Below are positions 17,197 to 26,065 of a DNA stretch of 64,000 bases, piece after piece. The notes beneath the pieces were generated by a model that searched no databases, was not told where the DNA came from, and saw only the letters and a program-made list of their open reading frames with translations. The DNA is from CAYMUL01 sp964393605 (GTDB lineage Bacteria > Bacteroidota > Ignavibacteria > Ignavibacteriales > Ignavibacteriaceae). Position 1 is the first letter of the stretch; each line of letters starts with the position of its first letter. Where the stretch lies: assembly GCA_964393605.1 (NCBI GenBank), contig CAYMUL010000004.1, positions 62,001 through 126,000 on the forward strand, written 5' to 3'. The position numbers and the translations under genes are program-made.

Positions 17197-19175
17197 GTCG
17201 CAGAAAAATTTCCGGCAATAAGTTTATAAAAATAAATACCACTCGGTAAAGACGGGGCATGCCCCGTCTCTACATTTGGAAACACAACTTCATAAACGCC
17301 TGCTTCTTTCCATTCGTTATCTATCAATGTTGCAACTTCATTGCCAAGTACATCAAAGATTTTTAGAGAAACATTGCCGGACGCTGAAAGCTGATAACTG
17401 ATAACTGTACTCGGATTAAACGGATTGGGGTAATTTTGATAAAGACGGAATTCTTTGGGAAGATTTTCGAATATTTTTTCTACAACATCCGAAAAATTTT
17501 CAGTGCCATCGTAATCAATCTGCTTCAAGCGATATTGCAATGAAAGATTATGAGTAAGAGTATGATTAAGAACGGAGCCAACATCATCGCTGAAAGTATA
17601 ATTATTTGTTACGGTTGTTGTGCCGTAACCTTTAACAAACGCAATTGTCTTCCATCCGCTATTATCAATATTACGAACTACTTCGAAACCATAATTATTA
17701 ATCTCGCTCGCTGTCTGCCAATTTAATTGAACAGAATTATTTTTGATCTCTGCGATGAAGGATGTCAGTTCGACCGGAACAAAAAAAATTGATGCAACAT
17801 TACTGTAACCGGAGTTTGCCGTTGCATTGAAAGCACGTACTCGATATTCATATTGGTTATTTGGATTGGCAGTAGAATCGGTATAAGTATTCGAGTTTGC
17901 ATTCAGCGAAGCGATTTCCTGAAAACTTCCGCCGGCTATTCTCCTTTCAACTTTGAAGCCCGTTTCATTAGTAGCATTATCAATCCAATTAAGCACAATG
18001 CCGCCACCAAAAAAAAATGTCAGCGAAAGATCCGTTGGTGCTTGAATTGTTGCGGTCGGCGACAACTTCCAAATTTTTCCGCCACTCAAATCGGCGAGAT
18101 AAAGTTCGTTATATTTATCAACTCCAAAAGATGAAATTGCAATTCCGCTATTATTAATAATTTTTGTATTCACTGCAGGATTAATTCCATCGTAAGCCAA
18201 AGACCAAATATGAGTCGAGCCATAATCGCCATAAATATATTTTCCCCACAATTCGGGAACGCCGGGACCACGATAAACAAATCCACCGGTAACGGAATAA
18301 CCTTCTGTTCTCGGGTAATCAAAAACGGGAAAGATATAATCCGATGCCGCACCGCAGCCTGAAGTATTGTAAGTTAAATTTCCTTCATAGCAACGCCAGC
18401 CGTAATTTCCGCCGTTGATAATGATGTCAATTTCTTCGCGTGCAGATTGTCCGACATCTCCACACCAAATTTTTCCGGTTTCGTAATCAAAACTAAATCG
18501 CCAGGGATTTCTCATTCCGTAAGAAAAAATTTCCTCGCGCCAACCTTGCGTGTTATTCGCAAAAGGATTATCGGAAGGAATTCCATAAAGTTGAGTGCCG
18601 GCAGTAGTATCAACATCGATGCGTAAAATTTTTCCGAGAAGCACGGATTTATTTTGTCCGTTATTTTGAGGATCGCCGCCGCTTCCGCCATCGCCTGCCG
18701 CAATGTACAGGTAACCATCGGGTCCAAATGTAACCTGTCCGCCATTATGATTTGAATACGGTTGATTGTAAGTAAGTAAAATTAATTCAGAATTTTTGTC
18801 GGCAGAATCGGGATTCGTTGTTATCTTAAATCGTGAAATTCTCGTCGCGCGAGTTGGAGATGAAACAGTGTAGTTGACGTATAAATAGCCGTTCTGCGCA
18901 TAGTCGGGATGAAAAGCTAAACCGAGCAAGCCCATTTCTCCCCCGCTTGAAACTCTGTCTGTAATATCAAGAAAAGTTTTAAAAGAATTTGTTGAAGGAT
19001 TATTCGCAAAGACTTTTATTCTGCCGACACGTTCAACAACAAAGAGACGTTCGTCTCCGCAATTTTGAATATCGACCGGGCTCGAGAATGTTAAATTTGG
19101 AAATGCCTGTTGAACCGAGAATTGCGCAAACGCAAAAATATTTAGTAATATTACGAGTAGACTAATCTGCTTCAT
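17172..19175 (-). CDS. Secreted PQQ-type sugar dehydrogenase (GSDH family) with fibronectin III and type IX sorting domain
   Basis: A 667-residue exported protein. A signal peptide ends near residue 18 (FAQ). Residues about 25-375 form a six-bladed GSDH propeller like soluble glucose/sorbosone dehydrogenase, with GLLGLAFHPDY, YSNHNGGQVTFGPDG and GEMGL as pocket segments. About 380-465 is a fibronectin III module and about 470-565 a second beta-sandwich. The C-terminal 90 residues are a type IX sorting domain (YQNYPNPFNPST, LKIFDVLGNEVATL, GIYFYKL). It probably oxidises sugars at the cell surface. An 8-residue in-frame insertion (VETGHAPS) from a palindromic repeat lies inside the sorting domain. 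It overlaps the GH13 gene upstream by 4 bp. Confidence 0.9.
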   Translation of the reverse strand: MKQISLLVILLNIFAFAQFSVQQAFPNLTFSSPVDIQNCGDERLFVVERVGRIKVFANNPSTNSFKTFLDITDRVSSGGEMGLLGLAFHPDYAQNGYLYVNYTVSSPTRATRISRFKITTNPDSADKNSELILLTYNQPYSNHNGGQVTFGPDGYLYIAAGDGGSGGDPQNNGQNKSVLLGKILRIDVDTTAGTQLYGIPSDNPFANNTQGWREEIFSYGMRNPWRFSFDYETGKIWCGDVGQSAREEIDIIINGGNYGWRCYEGNLTYNTSGCGAASDYIFPVFDYPRTEGYSVTGGFVYRGPGVPELWGKYIYGDYGSTHIWSLAYDGINPAVNTKIINNSGIAISSFGVDKYNELYLADLSGGKIWKLSPTATIQAPTDLSLTFFFGGGIVLNWIDNATNETGFKVERRIAGGSFQEIASLNANSNTYTDSTANPNNQYEYRVRAFNATANSGYSNVASIFFVPVELTSFIAEIKNNSVQLNWQTASEINNYGFEVVRNIDNSGWKTIAFVKGYGTTTVTNNYTFSDDVGSVLNHTLTHNLSLQYRLKQIDYDGTENFSDVVEKIFENLPKEFRLYQNYPNPFNPSTVISYQLSASGNVSLKIFDVLGNEVATLIDNEWKEAGVYEVVFPNVETGHAPSLPSGIYFYKLIAGNFSATKKMILLR
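17251..17268. repeat. GC-rich 18-bp perfect palindrome inserted in frame
   Basis: GACGGGGCATGCCCCGTC reads the same on both strands and is 14/18 G+C in an A+T-rich gene. With flanking bases (24 bp in all) it adds VETGHAPS between VFPN and LPSGIYFYKL, where sorting domains normally run directly on. It has the look of a small mobile palindromic repeat (REP-like). Confidence 0.7.
17391..17407. repeat. Heptamer tandem repeat (CTGATAA)2-CTG inside the sorting domain
   Basis: Two full copies and a partial third of a 7-bp unit, encoding the SYQLSA part of the sorting domain. Two similar heptamer tracts lie in the gap at 28567-29087. Confidence 0.5.
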
Positions 19176-22100
19176 TTTAACTCCTTCAGTTTTTTCTGTT
19201 TTTTATTTTTCTTTTTGGGAGATAAAGAAAAATCTTTTTCCAAACTTTCCAAAAAGTTTAAGTAAATGTACTCCTCATTTCCCATCAAATCTATGAATGC
19301 CGAAACATTCTTCCCGATTTTCTTGATTTCTTTTTTGAAAGATTTTTTATGCAATGGTTTTGTCAAATCGGGCTTTTTCTTTTTTCCTAATCTTTCTTTA
19401 ATCAGTGCATCCGATCTTCTTAAATAATGGAGATAAAAATCCCACTGCAAAAGAATTTCAAAATTTTCTTTTCGGACGTAACCGGTTCCAAGATAATCAT
19501 GATACCCGATAAAATGTTTGATATTACTTTTCTTCAGCAAACTTATGAGATGAGTTTGAGTTTCAGTTTCATCCTTCTTTGGTTTCCCGGCAAATATTTC
19601 AGAAAAACTTTCAAGTCCCGAAGCGAGAATTTTTAATAAATCGAATTCAAGTTTAACGGTGTGGTAGTTGTCGTCAAGTCTGATTAATGCTTGCCAAAGC
19701 GGCTGTTCAAGCATGAGAGAGGAATATAGTTCAATTGCATTTTCATTTTTATTTACGTTGCGAGTCGTAACTAAAATTCTTTTAACAACATAATAAAGAA
19801 TTATCAAATCGTCATAAATTTTCTTGCCGCCGTTTTGCGCGAAGCGAAAATATTTCAATAACAAATCATTCAGATCATTTTTCTTCAACTCATCCGAAGA
19901 TACCTTGTAGTTGAGCAAATCACTCTGCAGTTTTTTTATGACTTCAATTTCGTCAATCGTGGATTGATTCAGCAATTTAATTTCGGAAACAACCGCGCTA
20001 ATTTTTGTTTTTAGAGAAGAAGAAATCTGCAATGAGTCATCACCTATATTCTTTAAACTTTCATTTGCAAAGATTTTTAGTTCATCAATATTTGTACGGG
20101 TGAATAACTCCGCAATCGCTTCGTGAAGAGGTACAAGATTTAATTCTTTAATAGCCGCTTCAATCGATTTTGCACCTTTACCTCCGAGATGTTGATGAAT
20201 TCGTTTATACTCTCCGTTCTGGTCATAAACTTCGATGAAGTTTAAATAAACAGCGTACTCGTAACCGCTTAAATCAAGTGCGAAACCATTATCGTGAATT
20301 TCAGAAGCCGAAAAAATAAATTCCAATCTACTCTTCTGTTCCGATGCGATGTAATAAATATTTTGGTCATACTTAAAGTGAAGAGCATCAAAAATATTTT
20401 TAATGCGCACAGTCGATTCTTCTTTCCCTCCAACTTTTGGAGCTCCGAATTGAATTCGTCCGACAACTCTCTCGTATGAATTATTATAAATTACCAATGC
20501 ATTGTTGTTCTTCTCTCGATTCGAAAATGCTATTACATCTTCATTCACTTCATCGTTCGCAGAGATGAAATCATACAATTCAAAATTTTCAACTTGACTG
20601 AAGAGATAACGAAGTTTTGTTAAAGGAAATATTTCTTTCTCGTGTCGCTCAACTAAATAGACATCAACGAATTCGCGATAATATGCGCGCGTATATTCCA
20701 TTCCATACTTCTCGATGAAGCCCTCGATTTGTCCGTGCGCAAACATTGGCATGCCCGGCAAAGTAATCATCATTACTGCAGTTCCAAAATATTTATCACC
20801 TTTGCCAAACTGATTCACCGCAGTTTCTTCATCAGGATTACTCATGAAGTTCACATATCTTTTTAATATTTCAGGATTGAACTCGAGTGTGTTTTTTATT
20901 AGCTCTTTAAATTTTTGATTTTCTTCTTTCATAAACATGTGCATGAATGCGCTATTATAAACGCGGTGCATTCCGAGCGTTCGCACAAAATATCCTTCCA
21001 TCAACCAAAAAGCTTCCGCAAGTAATAACGTGTTCGGCAATTCTACATTCATGCGATCAACAACTTCGCGCCAAAATTCATTCGGCAATACTTTGTCGAA
21101 AAAATCTTTTGTCATCGAATAATCGCTGCGCGAAGGAATTGCGCCGCCGCTTCCGGGTTGCGGAAACCACAAACGCTGAAAATGTTTTTTCGCTAAAGTC
21201 ATCGCCGCATCAAAACGAATGATTGGAAATTTTCTTGCGACGTTCATAATCGTTTGAATCAATCGCTCGCGAACTTCGGGATGAAGCAAATTTAGTTGCG
21301 CTGTATCATTCCATGGCGTGTTCGTGCCGTCGTTGCCATGATAAATGTATCGAATTTTTCCAGTACGATTTTCAATTGTTTGAAACACAACCGCCGCATC
21401 TCTGCGCGTGTAATATTTATCTTCGATACGAATTTGTACGCGCACATCATCGGATAAATCTGGACCGGTAAATGTATATGATGGATAAGGAGGAGTAGAA
21501 GATTGGATAAAGTAATCGGGATTTTCCAAAATCCATTTCGAAAATATTCCGCAGTGATTCGGAACCATGTCGCTCGCAAGACGAACACCGAACTTCCAAC
21601 ATTTTTCTTTAAGAATATTAAATGCAGATTCGCCGCCGAGTTCGTTGGCAATCGTGTAATCGTACAATGAATATGCAGATGAAGCGGCTTCGGGATTTCC
21701 GCAGAACTGCTTTATTTTTTTCGATGCAGGACTTCTCTGCCAAACGCCAATCAACCAGAGTGCTGTGAAATTCCACATTGCAAGTTGTTGAATCTCTTCA
21801 TCCGGAATTTGGTCGAGTGTTCTTATTTCTCTTTCATATTTTGCTGATAGTTGATCGAGCCACACAAAAATATTTTTTGCAATCATCACGACTTTCGGCA
21901 TCCAATCGGTGTCTTCAGTGAACTGTTCGGGCTCTAACTGATAATTAAATTCTGCCGACGGGAGTTCAACTTTTTTCCCGGTGGAGATATCTTCTTTAAA
22001 TTGTTTTACTTCAACTTCCGAAAAGAATTTATACTGCGGCACCGGCGGCGTTCCAACAGTTCCGTGTTGCACAAATATTTTTACATCTTCTTGAATTAAA

Positions 22101-22852
22101 TCATGACCGCGTAAAATCTTTTGTAAAAGATTTTCAGGAAGCGAAACTTTCCAGAAGTTTTTCAAATAATTCAATTGTGCATTTACGTCGTTTGGATTTT
22201 CGAGTATAACTTTTTTTAAAGATTTGAATAGCGAATTATTTTCTGCGCCGAATGGTTTTTCATCTTCGAAAAAATTATCCGTCTCAACAATGAAATCGTT
22301 ATATCTTGTTTGAGTTTGCAAATCGCCGTCATCAAACATTTCTTTGAGAGATGCAAATGCGGGATTAATATTTTCGAGATGAAGCAGAATCAACTCTTCC
22401 AAAATTATTTGAGAATTTTTCCTTCCTTCAGTTTCGCCGTGAAAATATTGTTCATCGGTTAATTCATTTTTAAACACTGAAAGCGGAGGAAAATTCTTTA
22501 CAAACTTGAGAAGCAATTTTCTCAATTCATCTTCGCCAAGTTTTTTGTTCAGCCATTCTTCGCTGCGCGAGAATACGCCGGGATTTTCTTTCTCCTCATA
22601 ATTTCTAATAATGAAATGAAAAAGTTCATGCAGCAATCCGATAGAATTGATAAGCCCGGGAGTAGTGTTCCCGTCGTTTCTGCCTTCGGCAACGCGCGTG
22701 TTATTTATTCTGTTCGAAAGGATTCGTGCCGTAGAAAAATCTGCAATGATAAGATTCCCTGTAACGGAAAAAAGAGATTCCTCGAAATCATATTTCTTTC
22801 GCGCTTCGGCGGATGCATGAAAATCAAATTTGATTTTTTGTTGTGAGTTCAA
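19172..22852 (-). CDS. Giant GH13 alpha-amylase-family protein
   Basis: A 1226-residue protein with a central GH13 TIM barrel at about residues 315-790. Region I is SDMVPNH (about 427-433). The nucleophile Asp548 is in IIRFDAAM and the acid/base Glu613 in LLAEAFW. Region IV reads NFMSNPDEE (Asp674) in place of the usual NHD. The first 300 residues are a separate, mostly helical domain with an HELFH (HExxH) motif at 75-79. The last 380 residues are helical with no recognised domain. No signal peptide is seen, so it is probably cytoplasmic and may handle an alpha-glucan or maltosyl substrate. It starts with TTG at 22852 with no nearby in-frame ATG. It is the fifth gene of the ligase cassette and overlaps the sugar dehydrogenase gene by 4 bp. 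Confidence 0.8.
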   Translation of the reverse strand: MNSQQKIKFDFHASAEARKKYDFEESLFSVTGNLIIADFSTARILSNRINNTRVAEGRNDGNTTPGLINSIGLLHELFHFIIRNYEEKENPGVFSRSEEWLNKKLGEDELRKLLLKFVKNFPPLSVFKNELTDEQYFHGETEGRKNSQIILEELILLHLENINPAFASLKEMFDDGDLQTQTRYNDFIVETDNFFEDEKPFGAENNSLFKSLKKVILENPNDVNAQLNYLKNFWKVSLPENLLQKILRGHDLIQEDVKIFVQHGTVGTPPVPQYKFFSEVEVKQFKEDISTGKKVELPSAEFNYQLEPEQFTEDTDWMPKVVMIAKNIFVWLDQLSAKYEREIRTLDQIPDEEIQQLAMWNFTALWLIGVWQRSPASKKIKQFCGNPEAASSAYSLYDYTIANELGGESAFNILKEKCWKFGVRLASDMVPNHCGIFSKWILENPDYFIQSSTPPYPSYTFTGPDLSDDVRVQIRIEDKYYTRRDAAVVFQTIENRTGKIRYIYHGNDGTNTPWNDTAQLNLLHPEVRERLIQTIMNVARKFPIIRFDAAMTLAKKHFQRLWFPQPGSGGAIPSRSDYSMTKDFFDKVLPNEFWREVVDRMNVELPNTLLLAEAFWLMEGYFVRTLGMHRVYNSAFMHMFMKEENQKFKELIKNTLEFNPEILKRYVNFMSNPDEETAVNQFGKGDKYFGTAVMMITLPGMPMFAHGQIEGFIEKYGMEYTRAYYREFVDVYLVERHEKEIFPLTKLRYLFSQVENFELYDFISANDEVNEDVIAFSNREKNNNALVIYNNSYERVVGRIQFGAPKVGGKEESTVRIKNIFDALHFKYDQNIYYIASEQKSRLEFIFSASEIHDNGFALDLSGYEYAVYLNFIEVYDQNGEYKRIHQHLGGKGAKSIEAAIKELNLVPLHEAIAELFTRTNIDELKIFANESLKNIGDDSLQISSSLKTKISAVVSEIKLLNQSTIDEIEVIKKLQSDLLNYKVSSDELKKNDLNDLLLKYFRFAQNGGKKIYDDLIILYYVVKRILVTTRNVNKNENAIELYSSLMLEQPLWQALIRLDDNYHTVKLEFDLLKILASGLESFSEIFAGKPKKDETETQTHLISLLKKSNIKHFIGYHDYLGTGYVRKENFEILLQWDFYLHYLRRSDALIKERLGKKKKPDLTKPLHKKSFKKEIKKIGKNVSAFIDLMGNEEYIYLNFLESLEKDFSLSPKKKNKKQKKLKELK

Positions 22853-22906
22853 AATTTTCTGTAAGATTTTTTATGATTCAAATTTAATCATTCGCAAAGA
22901 ATGAAC

Positions 22907-24091
22907 TTAAAATTTATCGCTGTGAAAAGCGCACGAAGCGCCAATCCATATTTTATTCTTATTAAAATCAACGCCCATCATTTTTCCTTTACTCGTACGA
23001 ATTAAATTGTTCACGAGAACAGGCTTATCTTTCCACAGGAACATCATTCTGATTTCTGTTTTTGCGGGTTCGTCGGGCGTTTCAATTAACGGCGCGTAAT
23101 TAATTTTTTCTTGAAGAATATAATTGCCGCGATCTTCGATTTCGTCAAGACGTTCTTTCGTGAGGTCGATCTCCACTCCCAATCCGGCAAATGAATAGAG
23201 TGGTTTTAAAACATAGCTTTGTAAATCGTCGGGATAATTTTTTACTTCGTTGAGAAAAAAACAATTTGGAACGTACTTCCCTTTCAAGTACGGCAAACTG
23301 TATTTGCTTATTCTGAAAAACCAGTTAGGATGCCCAACCCACGTTACATCAAGTTCATCCTTTAAATTGAAATTGAACTGAATATTCTTTCTCACCAATT
23401 CATCAATTATTACGCGGTTGTAAATTCTTTTGATCTCAATTTCTTTTCCATCGTTGCGATAAAAAAGTTTCTTTCCTTTTTTGAGAATGTCAGTTATGCA
23501 AATCGATTTTATGCCGGCAATTTTTTCGGTGATTGCAAAATCAATTCTTGTTTTTTGTTGTTCAGGAGTTATCTCCATTAAAATCACATTCTCCGGTGCC
23601 TCGCCGTTCAAAAGTATTTCACGTAACTCCTTCGAATAGTTTACAGAATCAAACCCGTTGAAGTACGTCGTAAAATCTTTCGGAATATCGAAATGTTTTT
23701 TTATCACTTCCGCCAGGAAATATTGAAATCCATAAAGCGATGGAAACCCTTGCAACTCAATTAATTTAGGAATGAAACTACCATCAGCATTTTTGCAAAT
23801 AGCAAAATCAACTTGAAGAAAAATCGGATGCTCATCTTCATTTGGAATATTGAATTCATCGGGAAGCGCATTTGTGCTGAATTGTTTGAACTCGCGGGTT
23901 TGAAGTTGTGCAACAATATCATCACAAGCTTTTTTAAGTTCAACGGTCAAATCATCGGAAATGAAAAGAGGAGTTTCGCAAATTCTAAAGTCGGAGGGAA
24001 ATCTATAAGTCGTGTTGACTTCATCCAAAAATTTTTGGTAACGGGAATCTGAAAATTCCAAGTTGTATTTTGTTCGTAAAGATTGAATCAT
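22907..24091 (-). CDS. ATP-grasp-like protein of unknown function
   Basis: A 394-residue protein with no signal peptide. The C-terminal half has ATP-grasp-like features: YVLKPLYSFAGLGVEI resembles the lysine and glycine-rich phosphate loop, NYILQEKIN the adenine-contacting strand, and TEIRMMFLW a late metal-binding strand. The N-terminal half has conserved-looking segments such as IFLQVDFAIC and KLIELQGFPSLYG. It sits 4 bp after the amidotransferase gene, so operon membership is firm. I do not recognise a characterised relative; it could be a second ligase of the pathway. ATG at 24091. Confidence 0.65.
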   Translation of the reverse strand: MIQSLRTKYNLEFSDSRYQKFLDEVNTTYRFPSDFRICETPLFISDDLTVELKKACDDIVAQLQTREFKQFSTNALPDEFNIPNEDEHPIFLQVDFAICKNADGSFIPKLIELQGFPSLYGFQYFLAEVIKKHFDIPKDFTTYFNGFDSVNYSKELREILLNGEAPENVILMEITPEQQKTRIDFAITEKIAGIKSICITDILKKGKKLFYRNDGKEIEIKRIYNRVIIDELVRKNIQFNFNLKDELDVTWVGHPNWFFRISKYSLPYLKGKYVPNCFFLNEVKNYPDDLQSYVLKPLYSFAGLGVEIDLTKERLDEIEDRGNYILQEKINYAPLIETPDEPAKTEIRMMFLWKDKPVLVNNLIRTSKGKMMGVDFNKNKIWIGASCAFHSDKF

Positions 24092-24095
24092 AAAA

Positions 24096-24926
24096 TCAAG
24101 AATAAACTAAAGTGAGTTCATCGACCGCAAGCTGAAGAAATTTCGGTAGAACGGTTTTGCGTGTGAGTCTTATTTTCTCTTCGTCATCAAGCCATTTTAA
24201 CATTTGCTCGTATCGTTCTTCGTTGTAATATTTTATAATGTGTTCTTTTCTTTCCGGTTGTTTGAAGTGATAGATCATGCTTGCCGGATCGGCTTCGGGG
24301 TGAAATTGAGTTCCTGCAATTTCATCCGAAATTCTGACCGCAGTTAATGCCGGTGTATGCGTTTCGTTTTCTTCTACAATTTCGTAGGAAAGAATTTTTG
24401 CATCGAGATCGCGAATAACTTTTTGGTCTTCGTTCACAACTTGATATAATCGGAAATCTGCCGCAAAGAATGGATTGGGCAAACTGGCAAGTATCGGATC
24501 ATTTTCTCCTTCCAATGTTTTATGAAACGGAAGGATGCCGAAAGATTTTCTGTATCTTTCATTCACTTCCGCAAACTTGAAATGCCGCGCCATTAATTGG
24601 AATGAATGACAAATGAAGAAGAGAAATTTTTTTGAATCGTGATTTTGATTATGCGAATAAATTTTATCGACGAGATTAAAATAATCTTTCTCCCAGCTTT
24701 TTCCTTCATCTTCAAAAGGGCTTCCCGGTCCGCCGGATAAAATATAAATATCAAAATCGATTGAAGGAACCGAACCGGAGTATCTTGAATCGAAAACTTG
24801 ATATTCGACTTGCGGATTATCTTTTGCCAAATTTAAATCGGAAACGATTTCTTTTATGCACCGCATCCCTTCATTTTTCTCGTTGTTGTAAAGATCGATG
24901 ATCGCAACGTTAAGTCTTGGTTTCAA
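24096..24926 (-). CDS. Class I glutamine amidotransferase-like protein
   Basis: A 276-residue protein of the GATase1 fold. The catalytic triad is visible: Cys106 in FFICHSFQ, with His209 and Glu211 in GTQFHPEADP. The oxyanion strand is ILSGGPGSPFEDE. It should release ammonia from glutamine, or hydrolyse a gamma-glutamyl bond. A C-terminal extension of about 60 residues is helical. The family includes GMP-synthase-like stand-alone domains whose partner is usually a neighbouring ligase; here two ATP-grasp proteins and a GCS2 enzyme are adjacent. The start is TTG at 24926. Confidence 0.82.
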   Translation of the reverse strand: MKPRLNVAIIDLYNNEKNEGMRCIKEIVSDLNLAKDNPQVEYQVFDSRYSGSVPSIDFDIYILSGGPGSPFEDEGKSWEKDYFNLVDKIYSHNQNHDSKKFLFFICHSFQLMARHFKFAEVNERYRKSFGILPFHKTLEGENDPILASLPNPFFAADFRLYQVVNEDQKVIRDLDAKILSYEIVEENETHTPALTAVRISDEIAGTQFHPEADPASMIYHFKQPERKEHIIKYYNEERYEQMLKWLDDEEKIRLTRKTVLPKFLQLAVDELTLVYS

Positions 24927-24931
24927 TAATA

Positions 24932-24936
24932 CTCCT
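24932..24936 (-). promoter_or_regulatory. Ribosome-binding site fixing a TTG start
   Basis: AGGAG on the minus strand lies 5 bases before the TTG at 24926 and overlaps the TAG stop of the upstream carboxylate-amine ligase gene (TAGGAG). This supports the TTG as the real start and translational coupling. Confidence 0.65.
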
Positions 24937-26053
24937 ACTTATGGTTTAAATTTAAACCGTGATGAGTTTCGTCAATAATAAACTGAGTTACTTTGAACAC
25001 ATCATTCGTCTTGTCCCAAACTTTTAATTGTCTATCCGCACCGGTACCCATTAACATCATTGTATCAAGATATTTTAGTTGTTCTCTGCTTCCGAGTTCA
25101 TCAATTACATCATCGACAAATTCGCGCAACTCGCCAATCAAATCAGTAACGGGAACTTCACATTGTTTTCCGAAATCGATAAGTTTGCCGGACAATCCGT
25201 AACGTGCGGCGCGCCATTTATTTTCGGCAATTAGCGCGCGTCTGTAAAGTCTGAACCCAAGATTTTGTTTGAGAAGTTTGTATAACTTCACAACGATAGC
25301 TTGCATTAATGCGGCAAGAGTAACCGTTTCTTCTGCGCGCAAAGGTATATCGCAAATTCTGAATTCGAGTGTATTAAAGAAAGGATGAAGACGAATATCC
25401 CACCAAATCTTTTTTGCATTGTCGATGCAATTTGTTTTTACGAGAAGGTTAACATAATTATCATACTCACCGATGCTTTGGAAGTAATCGGGAATTCCTG
25501 TTCGAGGAAAGCGATCGAAAACTTTACTGCGATAAGATTTGAATCCTGTATTTCTTCCAACCCAAAAAGGAGAGTTTGTCGAAAGAGCAAACACGTGCGG
25601 AAGAAAATATCGCGCGGCATTCATAACATGAATTCCACTTTCGCGGTTTTCAATTCCTACATGTACATGCAAACCGAAAATCAGATTTGCGCGCGCAACT
25701 TGCTGCATATCGTCAACTACTTGTTTGTAGCGGGGATGATCCGTTATCGCTTGATCTTTCCAATGTGAAAACGGATGCGTGCCTGCCGCTGCAATTCTTA
25801 GTTTGTTTTTGATTGCAAGTTTCGCGAGTTCATGACGCAACTTATAAACTTCTCTTTTTGCTTCATCGACATTCTTGCAAATTTCCGTTCCCATTTCAAC
25901 AACCGATTGGTGCATTTCTGGTTTGACCTGTTCTTTAAGAATTATTTTTCCTTCTTCAAGTATTTGTTGAATATGAGATTTTAATTCGCCCGTCAACGGA
26001 TCAACAATTTGAAATTCTTCCTCAACGCCAATTGTGAAAATTCCTTTATCCAT
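24935..26053 (-). CDS. Carboxylate-amine ligase, GCS2/YbdK family
   Basis: A 372-residue enzyme of the glutamate-cysteine ligase 2 superfamily (COG2170). The N-terminal IGVEEEFQIVDP supplies the metal- and ATP-binding glutamates. FGLHVHVGIE is the second hallmark, and NTLEFRICDIPL and WRAARYGL are also typical. Family members join a carboxylate (classically the gamma-carboxylate of glutamate) to an amine. The E. coli relative YbdK has only weak glutamate-cysteine ligase activity and no settled role. It lies 12 bp after the first ATP-grasp gene and is followed by the amidotransferase gene, so it probably supplies an intermediate to the ATP-grasp ligases. Confidence 0.9.
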   Translation of the reverse strand: MDKGIFTIGVEEEFQIVDPLTGELKSHIQQILEEGKIILKEQVKPEMHQSVVEMGTEICKNVDEAKREVYKLRHELAKLAIKNKLRIAAAGTHPFSHWKDQAITDHPRYKQVVDDMQQVARANLIFGLHVHVGIENRESGIHVMNAARYFLPHVFALSTNSPFWVGRNTGFKSYRSKVFDRFPRTGIPDYFQSIGEYDNYVNLLVKTNCIDNAKKIWWDIRLHPFFNTLEFRICDIPLRAEETVTLAALMQAIVVKLYKLLKQNLGFRLYRRALIAENKWRAARYGLSGKLIDFGKQCEVPVTDLIGELREFVDDVIDELGSREQLKYLDTMMLMGTGADRQLKVWDKTNDVFKVTQFIIDETHHGLNLNHK

Positions 26054-26065
26054 TTTATTTCCTAA

